A DNA stretch of 9,898 nt from an uncultured Lachnospiraceae bacterium. GTDB taxonomy: Bacteria > Bacillota > Clostridia > Lachnospirales > Lachnospiraceae. Made by a program: the position numbers and the translations under genes. The notes under the pieces are model-generated. The model had not been told where the DNA came from, did no database searches, and was given only the letters and a program-made list of their open reading frames with translations. How positions within the stretch are numbered: the first letter of the stretch is position 1; the number at the start of each line of letters is the position of its first letter. The stretch is from the NCBI GenBank assembly GCA_947178115.1, contig CAMWXF010000041.1, positions 1 through 9,898 of the forward strand, read 5' to 3'. Below, piece after piece: positions 1-5,706 of this stretch.

Positions 1-628
1 GCAGGCCGGAAAGGCCGCGCTTCGCGCCGCGGGAAGGCGCTGTGCGAAGCATACCGTTTTTCAGCTTGTAAGCCGTTTTTTTCTCACCGACCAGGCCGTT
101 TTCCAAACCGGAAGAAATCACCTGCTCCTGCGCGTCAAACAAAAGGCTGTAATCTGTCTGCTTCGTGCCCTCCCCGATAGGGCATAAAAAAGCAGGATGC
201 CCGCCGATGGAGAAGTACATGGGTTCTTTCGCCGGATTCTTCACCCGCCACTTGACGATCACCGTCTGATCCTCCAATTCATATCCTAACTCCAGGATAA
301 AAGGATACGGGCATTTTGCCAATGTGGCCTCATCCGATTGCAGCGTAAACCATACTTCCGTGGCCGCCTGACTTTTCAACTTAAACTCCATATCTCTGGC
401 AAATCCATGCTGTCCCATCGGATATTCCCTGCCGTCCTGCCGGTAAACACCGTCCCGCAGGCCTCCTACCAACGGGAAAAGCACGGGCGAAGTTCTCTTC
501 CAATACTGCGGGTCCGCATTCCACATATATTCTGTGCCCGTCGCAATCTTCTTAAGCGACTTAAGCTCCGCTCCCATACTGTCAACCTGTATCGTAATCC
601 GGTCATTACTGATCTGAAATAAAGCCAT
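1..628 (-). CDS. Aldose 1-epimerase family protein (LacX-like), 3' end outside window
   Basis: The visible 209 residues (start ATG at 628, GGGGG Shine-Dalgarno at 635-639) match the galactose mutarotase-like fold. Near the N-terminus are GAELKSL and a tryptophan-rich YMWNADPQYW, then SPVLFPLVGGL (about residues 48-57), GQHGFAR with His74, and GGHPAF with His144; the two histidines are the conserved sugar-binding or catalytic ones in this family. Members interconvert alpha and beta anomers of aldoses in the cytoplasm and are usually about 290 residues, so roughly 80 should lie beyond the edge. The frame is open to base 1, but after residue 194 (NGML) the translation becomes RTAPSRGAKRGLSGL. 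That does not resemble the FDxDAL-type continuation I would expect and coincides with GC-rich palindromic DNA. The gene may therefore be interrupted or recombined here. The family call is solid; the sugar substrate cannot be told. Confidence 0.8.
   Translation of the reverse strand, partial: MALFQISNDRITIQVDSMGAELKSLKKIATGTEYMWNADPQYWKRTSPVLFPLVGGLRDGVYRQDGREYPMGQHGFARDMEFKLKSQAATEVWFTLQSDEATLAKCPYPFILELGYELEDQTVIVKWRVKNPAKEPMYFSIGGHPAFLCPIGEGTKQTDYSLLFDAQEQVISSGLENGLVGEKKTAYKLKNGMLRTAPSRGAKRGLSGL
4..50. repeat. GC-rich double palindrome at the window edge
   Basis: Two adjacent hairpins are visible. GGCC at 4-7 pairs with GGCC at 13-16 around a GGAAA loop. GCTTCGC at 19-25 pairs perfectly with GCGAAGC at 44-50, with GCC (26-28) able to pair with GGC (36-38) inside. 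Base composition is far richer in G and C than the neighbouring epimerase codons, and the encoded residues do not fit that family. It could be a REP-like dispersed palindrome or the edge of a larger insertion. Confidence 0.5.
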
Positions 629-647
629 AGATATCCCCCATTCTTGC

Positions 648-704
648 TCAACCTGCGAGTTTGGGCGCAAGCACAAACTTGCGTGTGAAAAATTTATTTT
701 TCAC
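648..704 (-). CDS. Possible 18-codon leader peptide upstream of the epimerase gene
   Basis: A GTG at 704-702 opens a short frame reading VKNKFFTRKFVLAPKLAG and stopping at TGA (650-648). A GGGGG Shine-Dalgarno (711-715, within a GGAGAGGGGG run) sits 6 nt upstream, which is ideal spacing. The stop is 19 nt before the epimerase ATG. The frame overlaps two hairpins (666-683 and 683-706), the layout of a translated leader that could tune the downstream gene. The peptide is basic and rich in Lys and Phe, without the run of one amino acid typical of classic attenuators. It may equally be a chance frame in a dispersed repeat; nothing proves translation. Confidence 0.3.
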   Translation of the reverse strand: MKNKFFTRKFVLAPKLAG

Positions 705-706
705 AC
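655..706. repeat. Compound palindromic element in the epimerase leader
   Basis: Three overlapping inverted repeats lie here. GTGTGAAAAA (683-692) pairs perfectly with TTTTTCACAC (697-706) around TTTA. CGCAAG (666-671) pairs with CTTGCG (678-683) around CACAAA. As an alternative to the second, GCGAGTTTG (655-663) pairs with CAAACTTGC (674-682) at 8 of 9 positions. The last two are mutually exclusive, so the RNA could switch between folds. On the minus strand no U-tract follows the hairpins, so a simple terminator is unlikely. Confidence 0.55.
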
Positions 707-752
707 TAATCCCCCTCTCCTGTCATTTTATCTTACCACATTTTCCGTCTAC

Positions 753-768
753 CGTATATCCTTATACG
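753..768. promoter_or_regulatory. Operator-like dyad upstream of the epimerase leader
   Basis: CGTATA (753-758) and TATACG (763-768) form a perfect 6-4-6 dyad. It lies about 50 nt upstream of the leader frame, in the 201-nt gap between the membrane-protein gene and the epimerase gene. A possible extended -10 (TGGTAAGAT on the minus strand) lies between the dyad and the leader. Regulator binding is only a possibility, since 6-bp dyads arise often by chance. Confidence 0.2.
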
Positions 769-828
769 ACATTTTTACCGTTACTGTTCAGACATCCAAT
801 ACTCGTCGCCGCCCATTTCACCGCCGCC

Positions 829-1839
829 TCACTTCTGTGTACTGTGGGCGAGCCCTGCCGTTGTACTCAGCTTATGCCGCAATGTAAACGCCTCCGTATG
901 ATATTTGTGCTTCGGAAGTTCGATGGTAAGCGCCTCCAGACGTATTTCCAGCCAATCTGTCATGCCTTGTTCGTCCGCTTTCCGGATTCGCCGCCTTTCA
1001 CCGACCTGATAGGATTTACTGTTGGACAGATAGGGAAGTACGATATTCACTTCTTCTCCGTGTCTGTCCACAACATACTCGTCCCCCTGCTTTAAATAAG
1101 CTTCCAGCAGACACTCATAGGAATCCGGTATAACCTCCAAAGGCTCCTTCACAGAGCTGGCGCGCTCCCGCAACCGGCATTTTCCCTCTAAATTCTCCGC
1201 CAGATACTGCGCATATCCGATCTCCCAATGCACTTCATAGCGGCTGTTATTTTTCTCCCACTCACGAAAAACGGACTCCGCTTTCTCATAAAACTCCTCC
1301 GAACATTTTCGTATTTCTTCCCCGCATACGGAGGTTTCTTTCCGGAGCATCTCCAGTAGATATGCCGTTTCACTGTTCAGCCGCTCTTTCGCCCACTCCA
1401 CCTCGATCCGATTATCCACTAAATACTGATGGAGCTCTGCAAGCCCGCACATGTCAAAATCAAGCTTACATAACTTATCTCCCCGCAAATCGTACAGCAC
1501 AACTGCATTTCTATTTCCCCCGACTCCTATTTTACAGTATCCGATCTCATCCAACGTAAAATCTTTCCTTTTTCCGATCGGGTTTACATAACACAATTTC
1601 ATTTCTTCCACAAATAACTTCCTATTATGATAGAGTACAAAGCAGCCCACGCCGAAAAGCAGCATACACAGAAGCGGCAAATACAGGAGCGCTCCACCAC
1701 CTCTGTCCGACGGATGCAGCAGACGCATGATCAGTATAAAAAGGGCGAATGCGATCGCCAGCGCACCGCACAAAAGCGCCGTCCTGTTCTCTCTGACCTG
1801 AAACCTGATTCCTTCTTCTATTTCCGTACCCGAGCTCAT
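829..1839 (-). CDS. Two-helix membrane protein of unknown function with PH-like segment
   Basis: I chose ATG 1839 (336 residues) over ATG 1884 because GGAGG at 1847-1851 sits 7 nt before it, whereas no close Shine-Dalgarno precedes 1884. Residues about 20-40 and 50-71 are hydrophobic helices joined by a short HPSDRGG loop. Residues about 72-147 look like a compact beta-rich domain such as a bacterial PH-like domain (VVLYDLRGDKLCKLDFD, then a helical LAELHQYL). The rest is charged and partly helical (about 150-200), ending in a beta-rich stretch. I do not recognise a characterised family. The gene starts 41 nt after the protease stop, so the two are likely co-transcribed and may act together at the membrane; that is inference from position. 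KLCYV and KLCKL are each encoded by a copy or near copy of the TTATGTAAAC word. Confidence 0.75.
   Translation of the reverse strand: MSSGTEIEEGIRFQVRENRTALLCGALAIAFALFILIMRLLHPSDRGGGALLYLPLLCMLLFGVGCFVLYHNRKLFVEEMKLCYVNPIGKRKDFTLDEIGYCKIGVGGNRNAVVLYDLRGDKLCKLDFDMCGLAELHQYLVDNRIEVEWAKERLNSETAYLLEMLRKETSVCGEEIRKCSEEFYEKAESVFREWEKNNSRYEVHWEIGYAQYLAENLEGKCRLRERASSVKEPLEVIPDSYECLLEAYLKQGDEYVVDRHGEEVNIVLPYLSNSKSYQVGERRRIRKADEQGMTDWLEIRLEALTIELPKHKYHTEAFTLRHKLSTTAGLAHSTQK
1464..1473 (-). repeat. Near copy of the TTATGTAAAC word
   Basis: The minus strand reads TTATGTAAGC, one base from the exact word, and encodes LCKL in the membrane-protein gene. Its flank AAG before and TTGAT after also resembles the trmK copies. 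Confidence 0.4.
1582..1591 (-). repeat. TTATGTAAAC word, copy in the membrane-protein gene
   Basis: An exact copy on the minus strand, encoding LCYVN just after the second transmembrane helix. The flanks (GTG before, CCGAT after) are unlike the trmK copies, so only the 10-base core is shared. Confidence 0.5.
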
Positions 1840-1846
1840 ACTTGCA

Positions 1847-1851
1847 CCTCC
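1847..1851 (-). promoter_or_regulatory. Ribosome binding site GGAGG deciding the start at 1839
   Basis: The minus strand reads GGAGG, then TGCAAGT, then ATG: a full core match with 7-nt spacing. It lies inside the frame that would begin at 1884 and argues that the longer N-terminus is not used. The alternative ATG at 1884 overlaps the protease stop by 4 nt (ATGA), a coupling arrangement, so it cannot be wholly dismissed. Confidence 0.7.
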
Positions 1852-1880
1852 ATGTCTTTCCTGACACCTCACATTCCCGT

Positions 1881-2693
1881 TCATTCATCCGCTATATCTT
1901 CTCCCATGATCTCCTCATATGCCTGTATAATGTCCGTAAGCGGCACGAAGGCAGCGTCATTATTCCGGGTGCCTCCCGTAGTCATGCCGACCAGATATCC
2001 CCGTCCGTCGAAAGCGCCTCCTCCCGACATCCCCGGTTTGACGAATCCGTGCCCGTACAGCATATATTCATTAAAATAATCTATATAAACCCGCGGATGC
2101 TCCACCACGATCTCATAAAAAGAAGATTCTTCCGTCTCCGATCCGGAATCCACACAGAATATTGTACTCTCCCGTGCCAGCCGATCATATACTTCCTCGT
2201 CTATACGGGCACATTGCAGCCGCATAAGCTCGTCATAGGTAAACTGTCCGTTGTCTATCGTCAGAAAGCCTATATCAAACCGTTCGGCCACTCCCGCTGT
2301 CTGCGCATCCATGTAGTAGCCTTGTGGGAAATACACATAACTCTCAGCGGCATCCCAATATTCCAATACATGACTGTTGGTAACAATCACCACTTTCTCC
2401 GGTGTCATCTTCCAGATGATCCCGCTTCCATGAGCATTCCCCATCTGAATCCGTACAACACATGTTTTTACGTTTTCATATGCTTTTTCGCAATCTTCCG
2501 TTTCCAGAACCGGGGTTCTCGTAAGCCCCAACGCCAACATGCCTTCATAAATCTCCTCATCCGACACTGTCTGAATCAGATGCGGCCTCTCCTGTGCCCG
2601 CGTGTAAACGGGCGGAACCGTAAGCATAAGCGCCCAAATCAAAACAGGCAGAGCCATAATCATATATCGTCTATGCCTCATAGTAGTAACCAT
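1881..2693 (-). CDS. Exported trypsin-like serine protease (S1, DegP-like core)
   Basis: This 270-residue protein has a basic N-terminus (MRHRRY) and a hydrophobic stretch at about 11-30 that acts as a signal peptide or membrane anchor. A trypsin-like domain follows: VTNSHVL with His108, RFDIGFLTID with Asp140, and KPGMSGGGAF with Ser223, i.e. the complete charge-relay triad in the order and spacing of the HtrA/trypsin-2 fold. HGSGIIW (88-94) is the usual first strand before His. No PDZ domain is present, so it is shorter than HtrA. It probably cleaves peptides outside the membrane; substrates are unknown. Start ATG 2693 has GAGGG 6 nt upstream. The gene follows the rnpB terminator and precedes the membrane-protein gene, a likely two-gene unit. 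Confidence 0.85.
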   Translation of the reverse strand: MVTTMRHRRYMIMALPVLIWALMLTVPPVYTRAQERPHLIQTVSDEEIYEGMLALGLTRTPVLETEDCEKAYENVKTCVVRIQMGNAHGSGIIWKMTPEKVVIVTNSHVLEYWDAAESYVYFPQGYYMDAQTAGVAERFDIGFLTIDNGQFTYDELMRLQCARIDEEVYDRLARESTIFCVDSGSETEESSFYEIVVEHPRVYIDYFNEYMLYGHGFVKPGMSGGGAFDGRGYLVGMTTGGTRNNDAAFVPLTDIIQAYEEIMGEDIADE

Positions 2694-2743
2694 GCCTTTC
2701 CCTCAGCAGACAAGTGTTCATGCAATGCGCTTTCTTAACAAAA

Positions 2744-2766
2744 AGCAAATTTGCTCCGCAAACTCG
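2744..2766. repeat. Palindromic repeat near the protease promoter region
   Basis: AGCAAATTTGCT (2744-2755) is a perfect 12-bp palindrome, and on the minus strand TTTGC-GGA-GCAAA forms a second hairpin. The plus strand reads GCAAATTTG then CC and AAACTCG, resembling the minus strand of 656-683 (GCAAGTTTG, CC, AAACTCG). The two elements may be related copies in opposite orientation. A TTTTTG run follows on the minus strand, so a weak second terminator is also possible. Confidence 0.35.
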
Positions 2767-2772
2767 AAATAC

Positions 2773-2806
2773 ATAAAAATCTCTCCTAGATGGGAGAGAT
2801 TTTTAT
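2773..2806 (-). terminator. Intrinsic terminator after rnpB
   Basis: A perfect 14-bp stem (2773-2786 with 2793-2806) surrounds the loop TAGATG. The stem core is GGAGAG/CTCTCC, and on the minus strand it runs into ATTTTTAT. It begins 15 nt after the end of the RNase P RNA and would separate rnpB from the protease unit. The symmetric A and T tracts mean it could also act on plus-strand transcripts. Confidence 0.85.
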
Positions 2807-2814
2807 AAAAAATC

Positions 2815-2824
2815 TTATGTAAAC
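2815..2824 (+). repeat. TTATGTAAAC word at the 3' end of rnpB
   Basis: An exact copy overlapping the last few bases of the P1 helix of RNase P RNA. It lies in the same orientation as the copy at 3234-3243 on the other side of rnpB. Confidence 0.5.
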
Positions 2825-3219
2825 CAAGCAGAACGATAAGCCGGGTTATGTCGTGAATGATCATCTATCTAGGATATCCGTTACCGGATATCTCGAGCGA
2901 CCCACCTGAAAGCAGATCGGGCCAATCTGTCGCTTTCGTTTCGGTCTTGCTTCGGATGGGGTTTACACAGCCTGCACCGTTACCGTTGCAGCGGTAGTCT
3001 CTTACACTGCCATTCCACCATCACTATGCAATGTAGTATTGCTTCACAATGCTTTCACATTGTTCCGCAAAACTACGCATAGCAGTTTCTTTTCTGTTGC
3101 ACTAGCCTTGGAGTCACCTCCACCGGACGTTATCCGGCATCCTGCCCTGTGAAGCCCGGACTTTCCTCACCTGTACCCTTACATCTGTACAGCCGCGATC
3201 ATTTATTCTACTTGGTTTG
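2821..3219 (-). ncRNA. rnpB: RNase P RNA, bacterial A type
   Basis: This is the catalytic RNA that removes 5' leaders from pre-tRNAs. Ends are set by helix P1: AAACCAAGTAGAA at the 5' end pairs with TTCTGCTTGGTTT at the 3' end. Between them in order are the universally conserved GAGGAAAGTCCGGGCTTC with ACAGGGCAG, the GGTAACGG and TGTAAACCCCATC segments, AGCAAGACC, AGGTGGGTCGCTCGAG, and near the 3' end ACATAACCCGGCTTATCG, the P4 partner. The P12 arm (about 3024-3082) is a long, imperfect hairpin capped by ACAATG/CATTGT. Length is about 400 nt, normal for the type. Exact termini could be off by a few bases. Only 40 nt separate it from the upstream kinase stop; I see no terminator there and no convincing promoter, so it may be partly transcribed from the operon or from a promoter inside the kinase gene. 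Confidence 0.96.
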
Positions 3220-3233
3220 CTGCTTCTCCATAC

Positions 3234-3243
3234 TTATGTAAAC
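3234..3243 (+). repeat. TTATGTAAAC word upstream of rnpB
   Basis: An exact copy extending to TTATGTAAACTTAAA, the same 15 bases as in the 5207-5226 copy. It lies between the kinase stop and the RNase P RNA 5' end, where promoter elements would be expected. Confidence 0.5.
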
Positions 3244-3259
3244 TTAAACTTTATTCCTG

Positions 3260-4915
3260 TTAAACATCAAAACAGCTTCCGCCCACAAACTCTCTGCACA
3301 AAGAGTTCTTCGGCAATTCCTCACTGCTGACTCCCAGAAAATACTCTAAGAACTTTAAGAGTCTCTTTGCCTCATGATACTCCGGTTCTCCTTTTCTGAT
3401 ATTAAACAGAAGCGGCTCCGCATACTGCTTGATTACCGCAAGCTCATAGATCATGGCAGAGTTAAACATGGCATCGGCTTCCTCTTGGAAGGGGAAAATA
3501 TATTTCTCCTCTCCGCGTCTGACCGATGGCCACATGGCGATCGTCTTCTCCGCGGAAGTCCCCCGCGTTCTGGCATCTCTTACCATCCGGCGCAGCAGCC
3601 TGCCGTCGGTCGTGGGAATCCGGTTATGCTCATCCACATTTAAGCAGGTGAGCGCACTGATATAGATCTTATATTTACTCTCCGCCGGCAGGGAATAGGA
3701 CATCTTCTCGTTGAGCCCGTGGATTCCTTCGATCACAAGAATATCGTCCGCTTCCAGCTTCGTAATCTTACCGCTGTACTCTCTCTTGCCGGTCTTGAAA
3801 TTGAAAGTAGGAAGTTGCACTTCTTTGCCTGCCAGCAGATTGCTCATATCCTGATTAAACCGCTCCACGTCCAGCGCTTCCAGACACTCATAATCAGGCT
3901 TTCCCTGCTCGTCGAGGGGTGTATCCTCATGATTCAGATAATAGTTATCCAGCCCGATGGGATGAGGCCTAAGCCCATAAGTACGAAGCTGTATGGATAA
4001 TCTGTGAGAAAAGGTCGTCTTTCCGGAGGATGAGGGGCCCGCAATCATAACGAACTTCACACCCTCACGTCTTGCGATATCTCTGGCAATCTCGCCGATC
4101 CGGCGCTCCTGAAGCGCCTCCTGCACGAGAATCAGATCCGCAATGTCACCCTGACAGATCTTGTCGTTTAAGTCGCCCACCGTATCAATTCCCATCTCTA
4201 TGCCCCATTCGCATGACGTCATGAGCGTGCGGAACAATTTCGGCTTAGGCACGAATTCCGGCAATTTCTCCGGTTCTTCCTTCTCCGGCAGGAGTAAGAT
4301 CATACCCTCTTCATACGGGAACAGGTCAAAATGACGTATATAACCCGTGCTGGGCAGCATGTAGCCGTAATAATAATCATAGTAATCACCCAGACAGTAT
4401 ACGTTGATATTTGAACTTCTGCGATATCTGAAAAGAGAAACTTTATCTTCCATGCCGAGTTCCTTAAAAAGCGCCACTGCCTCATCGGCAGGATATGCTT
4501 TCTTGGTCACCAGCATATCCATATCCGCTAACTCGCCCATGCGGGCCTTGACTTTCCCAATTGTCTCTGTATCCAATTTAAGACCGTGTTTAAAGCTGCA
4601 ATAATATCCCGCCCCGATGGAAAACTCCACTTTTACATTGACGGCCGCCTCCATGCCTGCCACATCTTTGATCGCCTTCATCATCAGCATAATAGCGGAG
4701 CGTACATAGGCCTTATGTCCGATCACATTTTCATATGTAATAAATTCCAGCTCGCAGTCATGCTCCACACGCTTCATCAGCTCCCGTATCTTGCCGTCCG
4801 CTACGACAAGAGCGATCTGACTGGTACATTCATTCTGATATTCTCCTGCGATCAACTCGTATTGAATCCCGTCCTCAAACAGTCTTTCTTTCCCGTTAAT
4901 CCTGATCGTAACCAT
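3260..4915 (-). CDS. Nucleoside kinase (uridine kinase family) with ThrRS-like N-terminal domains
   Basis: The 551 residues divide in two. Residues 1-60 look like a TGS domain (VTIRINGKERLFEDG), and about 61-210 resemble the second additional domain of threonyl-tRNA synthetases (HKAYVRSA near 67, a Phe/His pair in CSFKHGL at 106-112). A P-loop kinase follows: GPSSSGKTT (293-301) is Walker A, then PIGLDNYY (319-326), PTFNF (369-373) and EGIHGLN (396-402), all typical of uridine/cytidine kinases. By family it phosphorylates a nucleoside with NTP in the cytoplasm; whether uridine is the substrate, or the N-terminal part senses tRNA or amino acids, cannot be told. Start ATG 4915 has GGGAGG 11 nt upstream. 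It lies 35 nt after trmK, where many Firmicutes have a Nif3-like gene instead. Confidence 0.9.
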   Translation of the reverse strand: MVTIRINGKERLFEDGIQYELIAGEYQNECTSQIALVVADGKIRELMKRVEHDCELEFITYENVIGHKAYVRSAIMLMMKAIKDVAGMEAAVNVKVEFSIGAGYYCSFKHGLKLDTETIGKVKARMGELADMDMLVTKKAYPADEAVALFKELGMEDKVSLFRYRRSSNINVYCLGDYYDYYYGYMLPSTGYIRHFDLFPYEEGMILLLPEKEEPEKLPEFVPKPKLFRTLMTSCEWGIEMGIDTVGDLNDKICQGDIADLILVQEALQERRIGEIARDIARREGVKFVMIAGPSSSGKTTFSHRLSIQLRTYGLRPHPIGLDNYYLNHEDTPLDEQGKPDYECLEALDVERFNQDMSNLLAGKEVQLPTFNFKTGKREYSGKITKLEADDILVIEGIHGLNEKMSYSLPAESKYKIYISALTCLNVDEHNRIPTTDGRLLRRMVRDARTRGTSAEKTIAMWPSVRRGEEKYIFPFQEEADAMFNSAMIYELAVIKQYAEPLLFNIRKGEPEYHEAKRLLKFLEYFLGVSSEELPKNSLCREFVGGSCFDV

Positions 4916-4950
4916 AAGTAAAATTTCCTCCCCTTTTTATTGCCATTATT

Positions 4951-5706
4951 CTATGTCTGCGGGTGATCCTCCACGATCCGCATGGCCATCCGACATTCCT
5001 CCCGCAGTTTAGACACTTCCGTGTATCTGCGCTTCCGCTTAATATCCGACAGACCCTCCGTCTGCAGCTTTGCCAGTATCTCACCGTAGATCCGGTCTTC
5101 CCGGCGCAGATATGCCGCTAGTGTCCGGTCTTTTCTTCTCAGCAAAAGGCCTCCGTAGCGATCTTTTAGTTTACATAACTCTTTATCATCCGCAATATTA
5201 CTCACTTCTTTAAGTTTACATAATTCCATATCAATCCGCATCATCGGATAGAACTTGCCGTCCTCTTCAATCATCTGCTCATCTGCGATCTGATATCCCA
5301 TTTCCCGCAATCCGGCACGAAACCGCTCTATCTCCGACTGCGGCTGTAAGATCAATTCCCGGAAGGATGCCGTCTTGTCTTGGTCCTCCGACAGAATCCT
5401 CATCATCAGTCCGCCGCCCATACCGGCACAAATCAGTGTGTCGGCCTCGCCAATATCGTAGTTATGTAAACCATCGGACAATCTTGTCTCAATACGGGAT
5501 TCCAGACCATGCTCTGCGATATGTTCCCCGGCCGCGCTAAGAGGTCCGCTCCGCACGTCCATCGCCAGCACTCTGGGGCTGATCCCCTGCTCCACCAGCC
5601 AGATCGGCACAAATCCATGATCACATCCCACATCACAGACTCTGTTCCCTGCCGTGACCATGGCCGCTACAGCCTGCAGTCTCTTCGATAATACGACGGG
5701 TCTCAT
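4951..5706 (-). CDS. trmK: tRNA (adenine(22)-N1)-methyltransferase TrmK
   Basis: A class I SAM-dependent methyltransferase that makes m1A at position 22 of tRNAs. Residues 20-31 (GNRVCDVGCDHG) form the SAM-binding motif I, AMDVRSGPL (49-57) the acidic loop after strand 2, SDGL (77-80) the adenine-contacting region, and AGMGGGLM (94-101) the family hallmark. The C-terminal part (about 182-251) is helical. The ATG shares one base with the rpoD stop (TGATG), indicating translational coupling. At 251 residues it is a little longer than usual; residues 161-181 (ELCKLK, a linker, ELCKLK) are an apparent insertion encoded by a 45-nt direct repeat between the last strand of the catalytic domain and the C-terminal helices. 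SAM motifs are intact, so activity is expected. Confidence 0.93.
   Translation of the reverse strand: MRPVVLSKRLQAVAAMVTAGNRVCDVGCDHGFVPIWLVEQGISPRVLAMDVRSGPLSAAGEHIAEHGLESRIETRLSDGLHNYDIGEADTLICAGMGGGLMMRILSEDQDKTASFRELILQPQSEIERFRAGLREMGYQIADEQMIEEDGKFYPMMRIDMELCKLKEVSNIADDKELCKLKDRYGGLLLRRKDRTLAAYLRREDRIYGEILAKLQTEGLSDIKRKRRYTEVSKLREECRMAMRIVEDHPQT
5162..5226 (-). repeat. In-frame direct repeat inside trmK carrying two TTATGTAAAC words
   Basis: The minus strand has GAATTATGTAAACTTAAAGA at 5207-5226 and GAGTTATGTAAACTAAAAGA at 5162-5181. These 20-mers differ at two positions and their starts are 45 nt (15 codons) apart. Both are read in the same frame as ELCKLK followed by an acidic residue. 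They lie where I would expect a short loop in TrmK. Confidence 0.75.
5462..5471 (+). repeat. TTATGTAAAC word, opposite orientation within trmK
   Basis: An exact copy on the plus strand, antisense to trmK, where the gene encodes GLHNY. Because it is in the other orientation and another frame, the shared word cannot be explained by one repeated peptide. Confidence 0.5.

Noticed and set aside
661..1095. Open frame of 144 codons on the plus strand across the left intergenic region
   Set aside because: It runs through palindromic DNA and antisense to the membrane-protein gene, with no ribosome binding site before its start.
1625..1888. Frame starting at ATG 1888 overlapping the membrane-protein gene start
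   Set aside because: It is frame-shifted relative to the real gene, which has its own GGAGG and two membrane helices; its translation is Arg-rich and unlike a real protein.
1842..2738. Long open frame of 298 codons on the plus strand opposite the protease
   Set aside because: It is antisense to a gene with a signal peptide, complete catalytic triad and good ribosome binding site, and its own translation shows no recognisable motif.
2945..2975. GTTTACAC inside rnpB as another copy of the dispersed word
   Set aside because: It is TGTAAACCCC of the conserved RNase P RNA core, explained by function, and it lacks the TTATG half.
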